Below, piece after piece: positions 16,169 through 23,861 of a DNA stretch of 64,000 bases (position 1 is its first letter; each line of letters starts with the position of its first letter). Source of the DNA: DATKXU01 sp035528905 (GTDB lineage Bacteria; Armatimonadota; UBA5829; DTJY01); contig DATKXU010000051.1 in assembly GCA_035528905.1 (NCBI GenBank), forward strand, positions 11,810-75,809, in the 5' to 3' direction. Position numbers and translations under genes: made by a program. Below the pieces are notes generated by a model. It was not told the DNA's origin. It ran no database searches and saw nothing but the letters and a program-made list of their open reading frames with translations.

Positions 16169-16266
16169 AAGCAAAGTCACGTCTCTTGCGCCTGCATGGC
16201 GTCGAGAGCGGCGTCCACCAAAGCGGACGCATGACGGAGTTTACTTTGGCAGCCTGGCCTTTTTTT
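16157..16266 (+). terminator. Riboswitch-coupled intrinsic terminator
   Basis: GCCAGGCTGCCGAAG (16157-16171) pairs with CTTTGGCAGCCTGGC (16244-16258) over 15 positions with one G-U. It is followed by CTTTTTTT (16259-16266). An inner hairpin GCGTCC/GGACGC (16211-16216 with 16225-16230) lies in the loop. The 5' arm is the conserved 3' end of the aptamer, so aptamer folding and termination are mutually exclusive. Ligand binding should block termination and turn the gene on. Confidence 0.8.
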
Positions 16267-16308
16267 CGGCAGGCAACAAGAGAGCGGGCTAGACGAGGGG
16301 GAGCAGAG

Positions 16309-16503
16309 ATGACAATACCAGAAGCCAAGGCATATGTAGGCAGAAGCTGCTGGATTAGCTGGACTGACAGGCTGGGTCGGGAACACAGCAAGGTACTGCA
16401 GGTCGAAAACCTCCAGTTCGTACCCCTCTATGGCGCGTACTTGATCGGCGATACCGAGGAAGTCCGGCTGGATAAGGTCACACAAATCCGACCCATTGAC
16501 TAG
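16309..16503 (+). CDS. Small riboswitch-controlled protein of unknown function
   Basis: This 64-residue protein begins MTIPEAKAYVGRSCWISWTD and ends DKVTQIRPID. The ATG at 16309 is preceded by GAGGGGGAG. It has no signal or membrane helix. The spacing of hydrophobic residues and the run of short beta-like segments (SCWISWTD, SKVLQVENLQFVP, YGAYLIGD) suggest a small SH3-like or other beta-barrel domain; that fold is an inference. It is the only gene directly downstream of the GEMM-I riboswitch and terminator, so its expression should respond to a cyclic dinucleotide. I do not recognise the family. Confidence 0.7.
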   Translation: MTIPEAKAYVGRSCWISWTDRLGREHSKVLQVENLQFVPLYGAYLIGDTEEVRLDKVTQIRPID

Positions 16504-16521
16504 GAGAACGTGAGATTCGCG

Positions 16522-16729
16522 GGCGAAGCAGACGAGCTTCGCCATTAGGTGATTGAGAGGTTTGAACCAGAAAGGAGGTTCCGTCAAGTTACCTGCAAAC
16601 CGGTCTGAGACGACCGCCCCTTCTGTCCCTAACGTGAACCGCCAGTCTCAGATCGGGCTAGTACTTCCGGTGAAGTCCTGCCGGAGGTAAGGTACACCGG
16701 GGTGGGTAGCAGTGCCCCCTACCCACCCC
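16522..16729. other. Four successive stem-loops between convergent genes
   Basis: Stems: GGCGAAGC/GCTTCGCC (16522-16529, 16536-16543); TCTGAGAC/GTCTCAGA (16604-16611, 16645-16652); TACTTCCGG/CCGGAGGTA (16662-16670, 16681-16689, one G-U); GGGGTGGGTAG/CTACCCACCCC (16699-16709, 16719-16729, perfect 11 bp). It lies after the riboswitch gene and after the 3' end of the pyr operon. It could be terminators for both sides or a structured RNA; no family recognised. Confidence 0.5.
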
Positions 16730-16937
16730 ATCCTCATTTATCGGGAGACTGCGAAAGTTTGCCCAAGAGCTCCGTACCAGAACCACACCGCCATTTCCCA
16801 AGTCTGAGGGAGAACTCACGGACGCGAGAAAGGGCGTGGATCCCGCATTCCCCGAACCCACAAACGCTGAGCTGCGAGACCTCACGCCCTCAGCCCAGTT
16901 AGACGGACAAACCCGCGCTTTGTTCACCGCTTCGTCA
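16730..16937. other. Intergenic, no feature seen
   Basis: These 208 bases between the stem-loop block and the end of pyrF show no convincing gene, promoter or repeat. Confidence 0.4.
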
Positions 16938-17663
16938 TCAAAGTGGTTGTTCCAGCTCCGCTACTACCCTTTCTGCAGCCGCACGCCGGTCATCGGCCGC
17001 GGTGATCGCACGCCCGACAACGATGTAATCAGCTCCGTCGCGGACGGCCTGCGATGGGGTCATAACGCGCTTCTGGTCGTTGGCAGCGGCCCATGTCGGG
17101 CGGACACCAGGAGTAACAACAAGGAACTGAGGCCCACATGCGGCCTTCACAGGAAGGATTTCATGTGGAGAGGCGACAACGCCGTCCAGCCCGGAGTTCT
17201 GGGATAGCTGCGCGAGATGAGTAACCTGGTTCTCCACCAGAACAGGAACCGACAACTCGTCGTGCAGCATCTCTTGGCTGATGCTCGTCAGCACGCTGAC
17301 CCCCAGGATCAAAGGGACTTCAACGCCGAGCCGATGTGCCTCATCGTCCGCCGCATCAGCGGCGGCGCGCATCATGGCTGACCCGCCGGAAGCGTGGACG
17401 TTGAGCATCCAGACTCCCATACGCACGGCCGCCCTGACAGCGCGAGCGACGGTGTTCGGTATATCGTGGAACTTGCAGTCGTAGAAGATCCTGTCCGCTC
17501 CAGCGCGTCTCAGGGATTCGAAGATTCTCGGCGTCGTGGAATTGAACAGTTCCAGGCCAACCTTGAATGCCCCAACGCAGTCCCCTAATTCCTTCACAAG
17601 ATCAACTGCTTCTCGCTCGCCGCCGACATCGAGCGCGAGGATAATCTTGTCCTTTGCGGCCAT
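16938..17663 (-). CDS. pyrF: Orotidine 5'-phosphate decarboxylase
   Basis: This 241-residue TIM-barrel enzyme makes UMP from OMP, the last step of pyrimidine synthesis. It begins MAAKDKIILALDVGGEREAV and holds the catalytic D-K-x-x-D core in FYDCKFHDIPNT. The phosphate-binding end is DYIVVGRAI. The length is typical of bacterial PyrF. The start is ATG at 17663, with AAAGGAG 6 bases upstream; its ATG comes one base after the pyrD stop (TGATATG). It is the last gene of the pyr operon. Confidence 0.96.
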   Translation of the reverse strand: MAAKDKIILALDVGGEREAVDLVKELGDCVGAFKVGLELFNSTTPRIFESLRRAGADRIFYDCKFHDIPNTVARAVRAAVRMGVWMLNVHASGGSAMMRAAADAADDEAHRLGVEVPLILGVSVLTSISQEMLHDELSVPVLVENQVTHLAQLSQNSGLDGVVASPHEILPVKAACGPQFLVVTPGVRPTWAAANDQKRVMTPSQAVRDGADYIVVGRAITAADDRRAAAERVVAELEQPL

Positions 17664-17664
17664 A

Positions 17665-18603
17665 TCAATCTCCTTTGCCCTTGCCCACCGGACTTCTCGC
17701 CGCCCCAACGATCTCGCTGATGTGCCCGAAGCCATGCCTGTCCAGGTAAGCGTCAAGACCACCGATGATATCCAATGCCGCAGTAGGATTCACGAAGTTC
17801 GCCGTACCCACCTGGATCGCATCGGCGCCTGCAAGAAAGAACTCGATCGCGTCCTCGGCGGTCATTATCCCACCGATGCCGATCACTGGAACATCCACAG
17901 CCTGCGCGACCTCCCAAACCATCCGGAGCGCAACCGGCTTTATCGCCGGGCCGGATAAACCGCCGGTTATGTTCGCGAGCTTGAAGACTCTGGTCTCAGC
18001 GTCAATTGCCATACCAAGCAGAGTATTGATAAGGGAAATCGCGTCCGCGCCAGCATCCACGCAGACCCGCGCCATTTGAGCGATGTCGGTCACGTTCGGC
18101 GACAGCTTCGGAATCACCGGCAGCCGCGTAGCCTTCCTCACTGCGCCGACTACCTTCGCCGCCATCGCCGGATCGGTCCCGAAGGCTATGCCCGCCTCCT
18201 TCACATTCGGACAAGAGATATTGACCTCGACCCCGGCAACACCCTCAACGCCCTCCAGCCGCCGGGCGACTTCCGCATATTCGTCAACCGTCTTCCCGAC
18301 GATGTTCACAATCACCGGCACATCGAACCGGCGGAGCCACGGAATCTTCTCGCTAATCAGGCGGTCCACACCGTCGTTCTGGAGGCCGATCGCATTGAGC
18401 ATGCCCGCCGGCGTCTCGGCAACCCGGTCCGGCGGATTGCCCACCCAAGGCTCGAGCGACGTGCCCTTGGTCACGATTGCGCCGAGCATATGCAGGTCAA
18501 TCAGGTCGCTGTACTCCCTGCCGAAGCCGAACGTCCCGGAAGCAACCATGACCGGGTTCTTCATCTGGATACCTGCGATTTCGACGGCTAGCCTGCTCGT
18601 CAC
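17665..18603 (-). CDS. pyrD: Dihydroorotate dehydrogenase, catalytic subunit (class 1B)
   Basis: This 312-residue FMN-binding TIM barrel has the class 1 active-site segment NISCPNVKEAG with the catalytic cysteine, and FMN phosphate-binding motifs VIGIGGI and AIQVGTANF. It converts dihydroorotate to orotate and passes electrons through PyrK to NAD+. The adjacent pyrK gene identifies it as class 1B. The start is GTG at 18603, overlapping the pyrK stop in a GTGA tetranucleotide, which suggests translational coupling. A longer frame extends upstream but would overlap pyrK and is not conserved. Confidence 0.95.
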   Translation of the reverse strand: MTSRLAVEIAGIQMKNPVMVASGTFGFGREYSDLIDLHMLGAIVTKGTSLEPWVGNPPDRVAETPAGMLNAIGLQNDGVDRLISEKIPWLRRFDVPVIVNIVGKTVDEYAEVARRLEGVEGVAGVEVNISCPNVKEAGIAFGTDPAMAAKVVGAVRKATRLPVIPKLSPNVTDIAQMARVCVDAGADAISLINTLLGMAIDAETRVFKLANITGGLSGPAIKPVALRMVWEVAQAVDVPVIGIGGIMTAEDAIEFFLAGADAIQVGTANFVNPTAALDIIGGLDAYLDRHGFGHISEIVGAARSPVGKGKGD

Positions 18604-19394
18604 CAGATCACCTCGTCCGCATCGAATGCCGGGCCTTCCTTGCAGCACCGCACGTATCGGGAGGAATCCCCGAAACGCACCTCGATGACGCAGCTCATGC
18701 ACGCGCCGATGCCGCACGCCATCTTCGCCTCGGTCGAGACCTGGCATTTCAAACCGTGGGCCTTCGCGATCTCGGCCACTGCTTTGAGCATCGGCATCGG
18801 CCCGCAAGCGTAGACAAGCGGCTTAGCTGCGCCCATTTCCTCAACGCACTGCTCAAGGAGGCCGCTCGCGAGGCCGTGGTAACCCGCGCTCCCGTCATCG
18901 GTCGCCAGCCGGACGTCCTGCCCGAGCTGGGAGAACTTGTCAAGGCAAACCAGCAGGGACTGGGTTCGCGCGCCGATAACGAACGTGGTCCGCCTGCATC
19001 CAATAGTGTCAGCAATCCTGCGCCCCAGGAAATAGATAGGAGCCACGGCGATTCCACCGGCAGTGAGAATCAGCGGTTGTGATTCCGATTCCGGCAGCGT
19101 GAAGCCCTGCCCAAGTGGGCCGAGGACATCCAGCGTCTCGCCAGGAAGCCTCCCGGCCAGTACCCCTGTCCCGCGTCCGCGAATCTCGTAGAGCAGAGAA
19201 ACACGGCCTGAGGTGGGATCGGCATCGTGGATGCTGAATGGCCGGCGAAGGAGCGGATCGAGCGCCGCGGGGCTCCCGCAGAGCACGTGCACGAATTGCC
19301 CAGGGGAGCTGCTCTGCGCCAGTTCAGGCGCATACAACACCAGCTCCCGCGCGTGAGCAGCAACCTCTAGGTGCTCGATTATGGGCAGCTTCAT
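18600..19394 (-). CDS. pyrK: Dihydroorotate dehydrogenase electron-transfer subunit
   Basis: This is a 264-residue ferredoxin-reductase-type protein carrying FAD and a [2Fe-2S] cluster. It has the FAD-binding motif RRPFSIHDAD, an NAD-binding GGIAVAPIYFLG, and cluster cysteines in MACGIGACMSCV and YVRCCKEG near the C-terminus. It transfers electrons from PyrD to NAD+. I start at the ATG at 19394 (MKLPIIEHLEVAAHARELV); an upstream TTG at 19433 would add 13 unconserved residues. Neither start has a strong ribosome site. A 27-base palindromic repeat lies between this gene and carB. Confidence 0.93.
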   Translation of the reverse strand: MKLPIIEHLEVAAHARELVLYAPELAQSSSPGQFVHVLCGSPAALDPLLRRPFSIHDADPTSGRVSLLYEIRGRGTGVLAGRLPGETLDVLGPLGQGFTLPESESQPLILTAGGIAVAPIYFLGRRIADTIGCRRTTFVIGARTQSLLVCLDKFSQLGQDVRLATDDGSAGYHGLASGLLEQCVEEMGAAKPLVYACGPMPMLKAVAEIAKAHGLKCQVSTEAKMACGIGACMSCVIEVRFGDSSRYVRCCKEGPAFDADEVIW

Positions 19395-19467
19395 CCGCCG
19401 GGGCGGACGACTTGCCGGCTCCGAAACGCTCAAAACCCTGGCCCTCTCTTCGGATGGAGGTTCAACT

Positions 19468-19494
19468 GTAGGGGCGGGGTCACCCCGCCCCTAC
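19468..19494. repeat. Palindromic GTAGGGGCGGGG repeat inside the pyr operon
   Basis: GTAGGGGCGGGG (19468-19479) and CCCCGCCCCTAC (19483-19494) are perfect 12-base inverted arms around a TCA loop. It sits between carB and pyrK. Similar GC-rich palindromes are dispersed in many genomes as REP-like elements. It could weaken read-through into pyrK, but no T run follows on the minus strand. Confidence 0.65.
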
Positions 19495-19523
19495 ATTCGC
19501 CCATTCCCCCATTCTCCCTTTCT

Positions 19524-22500
19524 CTACTTACCCTTGACTATCTTAATGTCCCGGTGGTATTCCTGGAGTGACTTGACGATGCTGGACTGCTCCCGCGCGG
19601 CTTTGATGCCTTCCGCGGCAGCACCAGCGGCGGCGGCCGTCGTCACGTACGGAACCCTATACTTGATCGCCGCCTTCCGAATGTAACTGTCGTCGTAGAA
19701 GCTCTCCTTGCCCGCCGGCGTATTGATGAGCAATTGAATCTCGCCATTGTGCAGAGCGTCCACGATATTCGGCCGTCCCTCGTGAAGCTTCTTGATGGGC
19801 GTAGCATGGATGCCGTGCTCCGCCAGCAGCGCCGCAGTGCCCGCCGTGGCGATGATCTTGAAGCCCATCTCGGCCAGCTTCTTAACCGTGTGCAGGACAT
19901 TCTCCTTGTCGCGGTTTGCCACGGTCACGAGCACCGCTCCGTGAGTCGGCAGAGTGAGCCCGACAGCCGCCTGCGCCTTGTAGAAGGCGAGCCCGAAGGA
20001 ATCCGCCATGCCGAGCACCTCTCCCGTCGAGCGCATCTCCGGGCCAAGCAGCGGATCCACCTCCGGGAACATGTTGAACGGGAAGACCGCTTCCTTCACG
20101 CCATAGTGCGCGTACTCGCGCGGATAGAGATCGAGATCGCGCAGCTTCGCGCCGAGCATGACCTGAGTAGCGATGCGCGCCATAGAAACGCCCGTGACTT
20201 TCGACACCAGCGGCACGGTCCGCGAGGCGCGGGGATTGGCCTCCAGCACGTACACCTTATCATCTGCAATGGCGTATTGGATGTTCATCAACCCAACAAC
20301 ATCCAACTCGACCGCGATTCGACTCGTGTACTCGACCATGGTGTCGAGATGCTTCTGCGGGATAGTGATTGGCGGAATGGCGCAGGCGCTGTCGCCCGAA
20401 TGGATGCCCGCCAACTCGATGTGCTCCATTATCGAGGGAACGAAAGCCTCCTCGCCGTCGGAGATGGCATCAGCCTCAGCCTCGATGGCATTCTCCAGGA
20501 ACTTGTCTATCAGGATGGGCCGTTCGGGAGAGACCTCCACCGCGGCCCTCCCGTACCTGGTCAACATTTCCTCATCGTAGACCACTTCCATGCCTCGGCC
20601 GCCGAGCACGTACGACGGGCGCACCATCAGCGGATAGCCGACTCGCACGGCGACCTCCAAGGCCTCCTCCAAGGAGCTAGCCATCCCGTGATCGGGCTGC
20701 GGTACGCCGACTTTCTTCATCATCTGGGCGAAGCGCTCGCGGTCCTCGGCGAGGTCTATGCTCTCCGGCGACGTTCCGAGGATTCTCACGCCGGCCGCGT
20801 CCAGCTCCGACGCGATGTTCAGCGGAGTCTGGCCGCCGAACTGGACAATCACGCCTTCGGGCTGCTCCTTCTCGTAGATGCTGAGCACATCCTCGACAGT
20901 GATAGGCTCGAAATAGAGTTTGTCAGACGTATCGTAGTCCGTGGAGACGGTCTCCGGATTGCAATTAACCATGATGGACTCATAGCCCAGGTCCCGCAGG
21001 GAGAAGGCCGCATGAACGCAGGTGTAGTCGAACTCGATTCCCTGGCCGATCCGATTCGGGCCGCCGCCGATGATCATTACCTTCTTATTCGGGGAGACAG
21101 GTACGGTGTCCGGCGCGTTATACGTGGAGAAATAGTATGCGGCGTCCGCCCCGCTCACGGGAACGGCTTCCCATGCTTGCTTCAATCCAAGCTCCAGGCG
21201 CCGCGCTCGCATTTGCAATTCCGGTATGCCAAGAATCTGCCCCAGGTACTTGTCCGAAAAGCCGTCCTTCTTGGCGCGCACGAGCAGGTCATCAGGCAGG
21301 TGGCCGCCTTTGTGCTTCAGTATCTCCTCTTCCAGCTCGACAAGCTCCTTCATCTGCTCGATGAACCATCTCCCGATATACGTCAGGTCGTACAGCTCCT
21401 CAACCGTCATCCCCTTGCGGAGAGCCTCGTACATGACGAACTGCCGCTCCGAGGACGGCTCCGCGAGCAGTTTCCGCAGCTCCTCCAAGGGTAGGCTGTT
21501 GTAATTCTTTGCGAATCCGAGGCCGTAGCGCTTGATCTCCAGGGAGCGGATGGCTTTCTGAAGGGCTTCCTTGTACGTCTTACCGATGCTCATGACCTCG
21601 CCGACGGCCTTCATCTGCGTGCCGATCCTGTCCTGCGCACCGGGAAACTTCTCGAAGGCCCAGCGAGCGAACTTGACGACGACATACTCGCCGGATGGCG
21701 TATACTTCTCCAGGCTGCCTTCCCGCCAATACGGGATTTCGTCCAGTGTAATCCCGGCCGCCAGCTTGCTGGATATTAAAGCGATCGGGAATCCGGTGGC
21801 CTTCGAAGCCAGCGCGGACGAGCGAGACGTGCGCGGGTTGATCTCGATCACGACAACCCGGCCGGTCTTCGGGTCATGCGCGAACTGGACGTTCGTTCCT
21901 CCGATCACGCCTATGGACTCCACGATCCGGTATGACATCTCCTGCAGGCGCTCCTGAAGCCCCTTGGAAACTGTGAGCATGGGAGCGACGCAGTAGCTGT
22001 CCCCGGTATGAACGCCCATCGGGTCAACGTTTTCAATGAAGCAGACCGTGATCTTCTGATTCTTCGCGTCGCGCACGACTTCCAGCTCGAGCTCCTCCCA
22101 GCCGAGCACCGACTCCTCAATGAGCACCTGGCCCACGAGGCTTGCAGCAATCCCGCGAGCGGCTATCGTGCGCAGCTCCTCGACGTTCCAGGCAACGCCG
22201 CCGCCAGTGCCGCCCAGCGTATACGCAGGGCGAATGACCACCGGGTAGCCGAGCTTCTTCGCGGTCTTCTCGGCCTCTTCAACGCTGAATGCCGGCTCGC
22301 TGCGAGGCATGTCTATCCCCAGCTCGCTCATCGTCTCCTTGAACGCGATACGGTCCTCGCCCCGCTCGATGGCGTCGGCTTGCACGCCGATGACCCGCAC
22401 TCCATACTTATCCAGTATGCCCTTTCGATACAGCTCTGCGGTGAGGTTCAGTCCGGTCTGGCCGCCCAGATTCGGCAGCACGGCATCCGGCCGTTCCTTC

Positions 22501-22736
22501 GCGATGATCTGCTCCAGGCTCTCGACAGTTAGAGGCTCCACATAAGTGCTGTCGGCCATCCCCGGATCGGTCATGATCGTGGCAGGGTTGGAATTGACCA
22601 GCACGATCTCATATCCGGCCTCGCGCAGCGCCTTGCATGCCTGAGTGCCCGAATAGTCGAACTCACATGCCTGGCCGATTACGATCGGACCAGATCCGAT
22701 AATGAGAACCTTGCGAATGTCGTTTCGTCGTGGCAT
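19524..22736 (-). CDS. carB: Carbamoyl-phosphate synthase, large subunit
   Basis: This 1070-residue enzyme has two homologous ATP-grasp halves (carboxyphosphate half from about residue 1, carbamate half from about residue 550). Each opens with a nucleotide/phosphate motif, KVLIIGSGPIVIGQACEFDY and KVMIIGGGPNRIGQGIEFDY. The C-terminal allosteric domain, about 130 residues, contains ATAGTAALLAEHGI. It makes carbamoyl phosphate from ammonia released by CarA, bicarbonate and 2 ATP. The length matches the family. GGGAGG lies about 11 bases before the ATG. The small subunit gene carA, usually adjacent, is not in the window. Confidence 0.97.
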   Translation of the reverse strand: MPRRNDIRKVLIIGSGPIVIGQACEFDYSGTQACKALREAGYEIVLVNSNPATIMTDPGMADSTYVEPLTVESLEQIIAKERPDAVLPNLGGQTGLNLTAELYRKGILDKYGVRVIGVQADAIERGEDRIAFKETMSELGIDMPRSEPAFSVEEAEKTAKKLGYPVVIRPAYTLGGTGGGVAWNVEELRTIAARGIAASLVGQVLIEESVLGWEELELEVVRDAKNQKITVCFIENVDPMGVHTGDSYCVAPMLTVSKGLQERLQEMSYRIVESIGVIGGTNVQFAHDPKTGRVVVIEINPRTSRSSALASKATGFPIALISSKLAAGITLDEIPYWREGSLEKYTPSGEYVVVKFARWAFEKFPGAQDRIGTQMKAVGEVMSIGKTYKEALQKAIRSLEIKRYGLGFAKNYNSLPLEELRKLLAEPSSERQFVMYEALRKGMTVEELYDLTYIGRWFIEQMKELVELEEEILKHKGGHLPDDLLVRAKKDGFSDKYLGQILGIPELQMRARRLELGLKQAWEAVPVSGADAAYYFSTYNAPDTVPVSPNKKVMIIGGGPNRIGQGIEFDYTCVHAAFSLRDLGYESIMVNCNPETVSTDYDTSDKLYFEPITVEDVLSIYEKEQPEGVIVQFGGQTPLNIASELDAAGVRILGTSPESIDLAEDRERFAQMMKKVGVPQPDHGMASSLEEALEVAVRVGYPLMVRPSYVLGGRGMEVVYDEEMLTRYGRAAVEVSPERPILIDKFLENAIEAEADAISDGEEAFVPSIMEHIELAGIHSGDSACAIPPITIPQKHLDTMVEYTSRIAVELDVVGLMNIQYAIADDKVYVLEANPRASRTVPLVSKVTGVSMARIATQVMLGAKLRDLDLYPREYAHYGVKEAVFPFNMFPEVDPLLGPEMRSTGEVLGMADSFGLAFYKAQAAVGLTLPTHGAVLVTVANRDKENVLHTVKKLAEMGFKIIATAGTAALLAEHGIHATPIKKLHEGRPNIVDALHNGEIQLLINTPAGKESFYDDSYIRKAAIKYRVPYVTTAAAAGAAAEGIKAAREQSSIVKSLQEYHRDIKIVKGK

Positions 22737-22880
22737 GTACTACCCTACCTCCCAAGTTCATAGATTGACTCACAACTACACTGTCCGAACCGACATCGCT
22801 GTCTGTTGCGCCTTCATTGGTCGCCTCGCCTTCGATGATGAGATGGCCGCCACGGAAGGTCGGCCACTACCTGAACCCTT

Positions 22881-23861
22881 CTAAACCTGCACAGCCTTCC
22901 CAGTACGCGCGGACTGAATAGCCCCCTCCAGCACGGCGACTGCCGCACGCCCTTCAGCGCCGCCGGTCTCGGGACGCCTGCCGGTGAGAACGCACTCGCC
23001 GAACTCGCGAAACTCATCCGCCAGCGCATCGAGCGATCCTACCGGTACGTCTTCCGGCTTGCTGTCAATATCGAAATGCGTTAACCGGCCGCGCACGAAA
23101 TCAACCTCGAGCCAGCCGGTCGTGCCGTAGATTGACATGAACACCTTGTTGGGCGACACGTAAGTCGAACTGACACAGCCCAATACATCGCTCTTGAACC
23201 GGATGATGACCGCTGTGATCTCGTCCGGCTCGTACTCGCGGAACTTCTTGGTCATAATGCTGGTGACCTCGGCGCTCGGCCCGGCTATGTAGTGCATGGC
23301 GTCAATCTGATGGGTGCCGAGCACGTTCAACGGCCCGCCTGGGCATTTGTCGTTGTACCAGCGCCACATCTCGGGAGTCAGCGTCCAACCGCCTCTGTGC
23401 GACTGGTGCCCCTCAAGCATCACGAGATCGCCGATCTTGCCGTCCTCGATCATCTTCTTCGCAAGGCGTATTACCGGGCTGCGGCGAAGACTGTGCCCGA
23501 CCTGGAGAACGACACCTGCATCCTCGCACGCCTGGATCATCGTATCCGCCTCGGCAAGTGTATTCGCAATCGGCTTCTCGACCCAGACGTGCTTGCCCCA
23601 GCCAGCCGCCTCAATCGCAAGTTGCGCATGGACGTGGTTCGGAACGACGAGTATCACCCCTTCCACCGCGGGATTCTCCAGCACTTCCTGGAACGAGCCT
23701 GCCGGCGGGACCTGTATCTGACCCCGGTAGCGCTCAATCACCTGCTGGTCGGCATCAAACCAGGTGACCAGCTCCAGGTTTCGCGAGTTGGCAATCGCCG
23801 GGAGGCTCCAAGAGCCGCCCCAACCGCCCAGACCTATTAGTGCAACGCCGACTTTCCTCAC
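22881..23861 (-). CDS. Gfo/Idh/MocA-family oxidoreductase in the pyr operon
   Basis: This is a 326-residue NAD(P)-dependent dehydrogenase. It has an N-terminal Rossmann fold (VALIGLGGWGGSWSLPAI), the family lysine in VEKPIANTLAEAD, and a C-terminal alpha/beta domain with GTHQIDAMHYIAG, where the His is the usual catalytic residue. Family members oxidise sugars, inositols or related polyols. The start is GTG at 23861, overlapping the pyrC stop as GTGA and preceded by GAGGTGG, so it is firmly embedded in the operon. There is no known step in pyrimidine synthesis for it. It occupies the place where carA would often be. The substrate is unknown. Confidence 0.85.
   Translation of the reverse strand: MRKVGVALIGLGGWGGSWSLPAIANSRNLELVTWFDADQQVIERYRGQIQVPPAGSFQEVLENPAVEGVILVVPNHVHAQLAIEAAGWGKHVWVEKPIANTLAEADTMIQACEDAGVVLQVGHSLRRSPVIRLAKKMIEDGKIGDLVMLEGHQSHRGGWTLTPEMWRWYNDKCPGGPLNVLGTHQIDAMHYIAGPSAEVTSIMTKKFREYEPDEITAVIIRFKSDVLGCVSSTYVSPNKVFMSIYGTTGWLEVDFVRGRLTHFDIDSKPEDVPVGSLDALADEFREFGECVLTGRRPETGGAEGRAAVAVLEGAIQSARTGKAVQV

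Noticed and set aside
19734..21494. A 586-codon plus-strand open frame within carB
   Set aside because: It is antisense to a clear carbamoyl-phosphate synthase and has low-complexity, motif-free translation.
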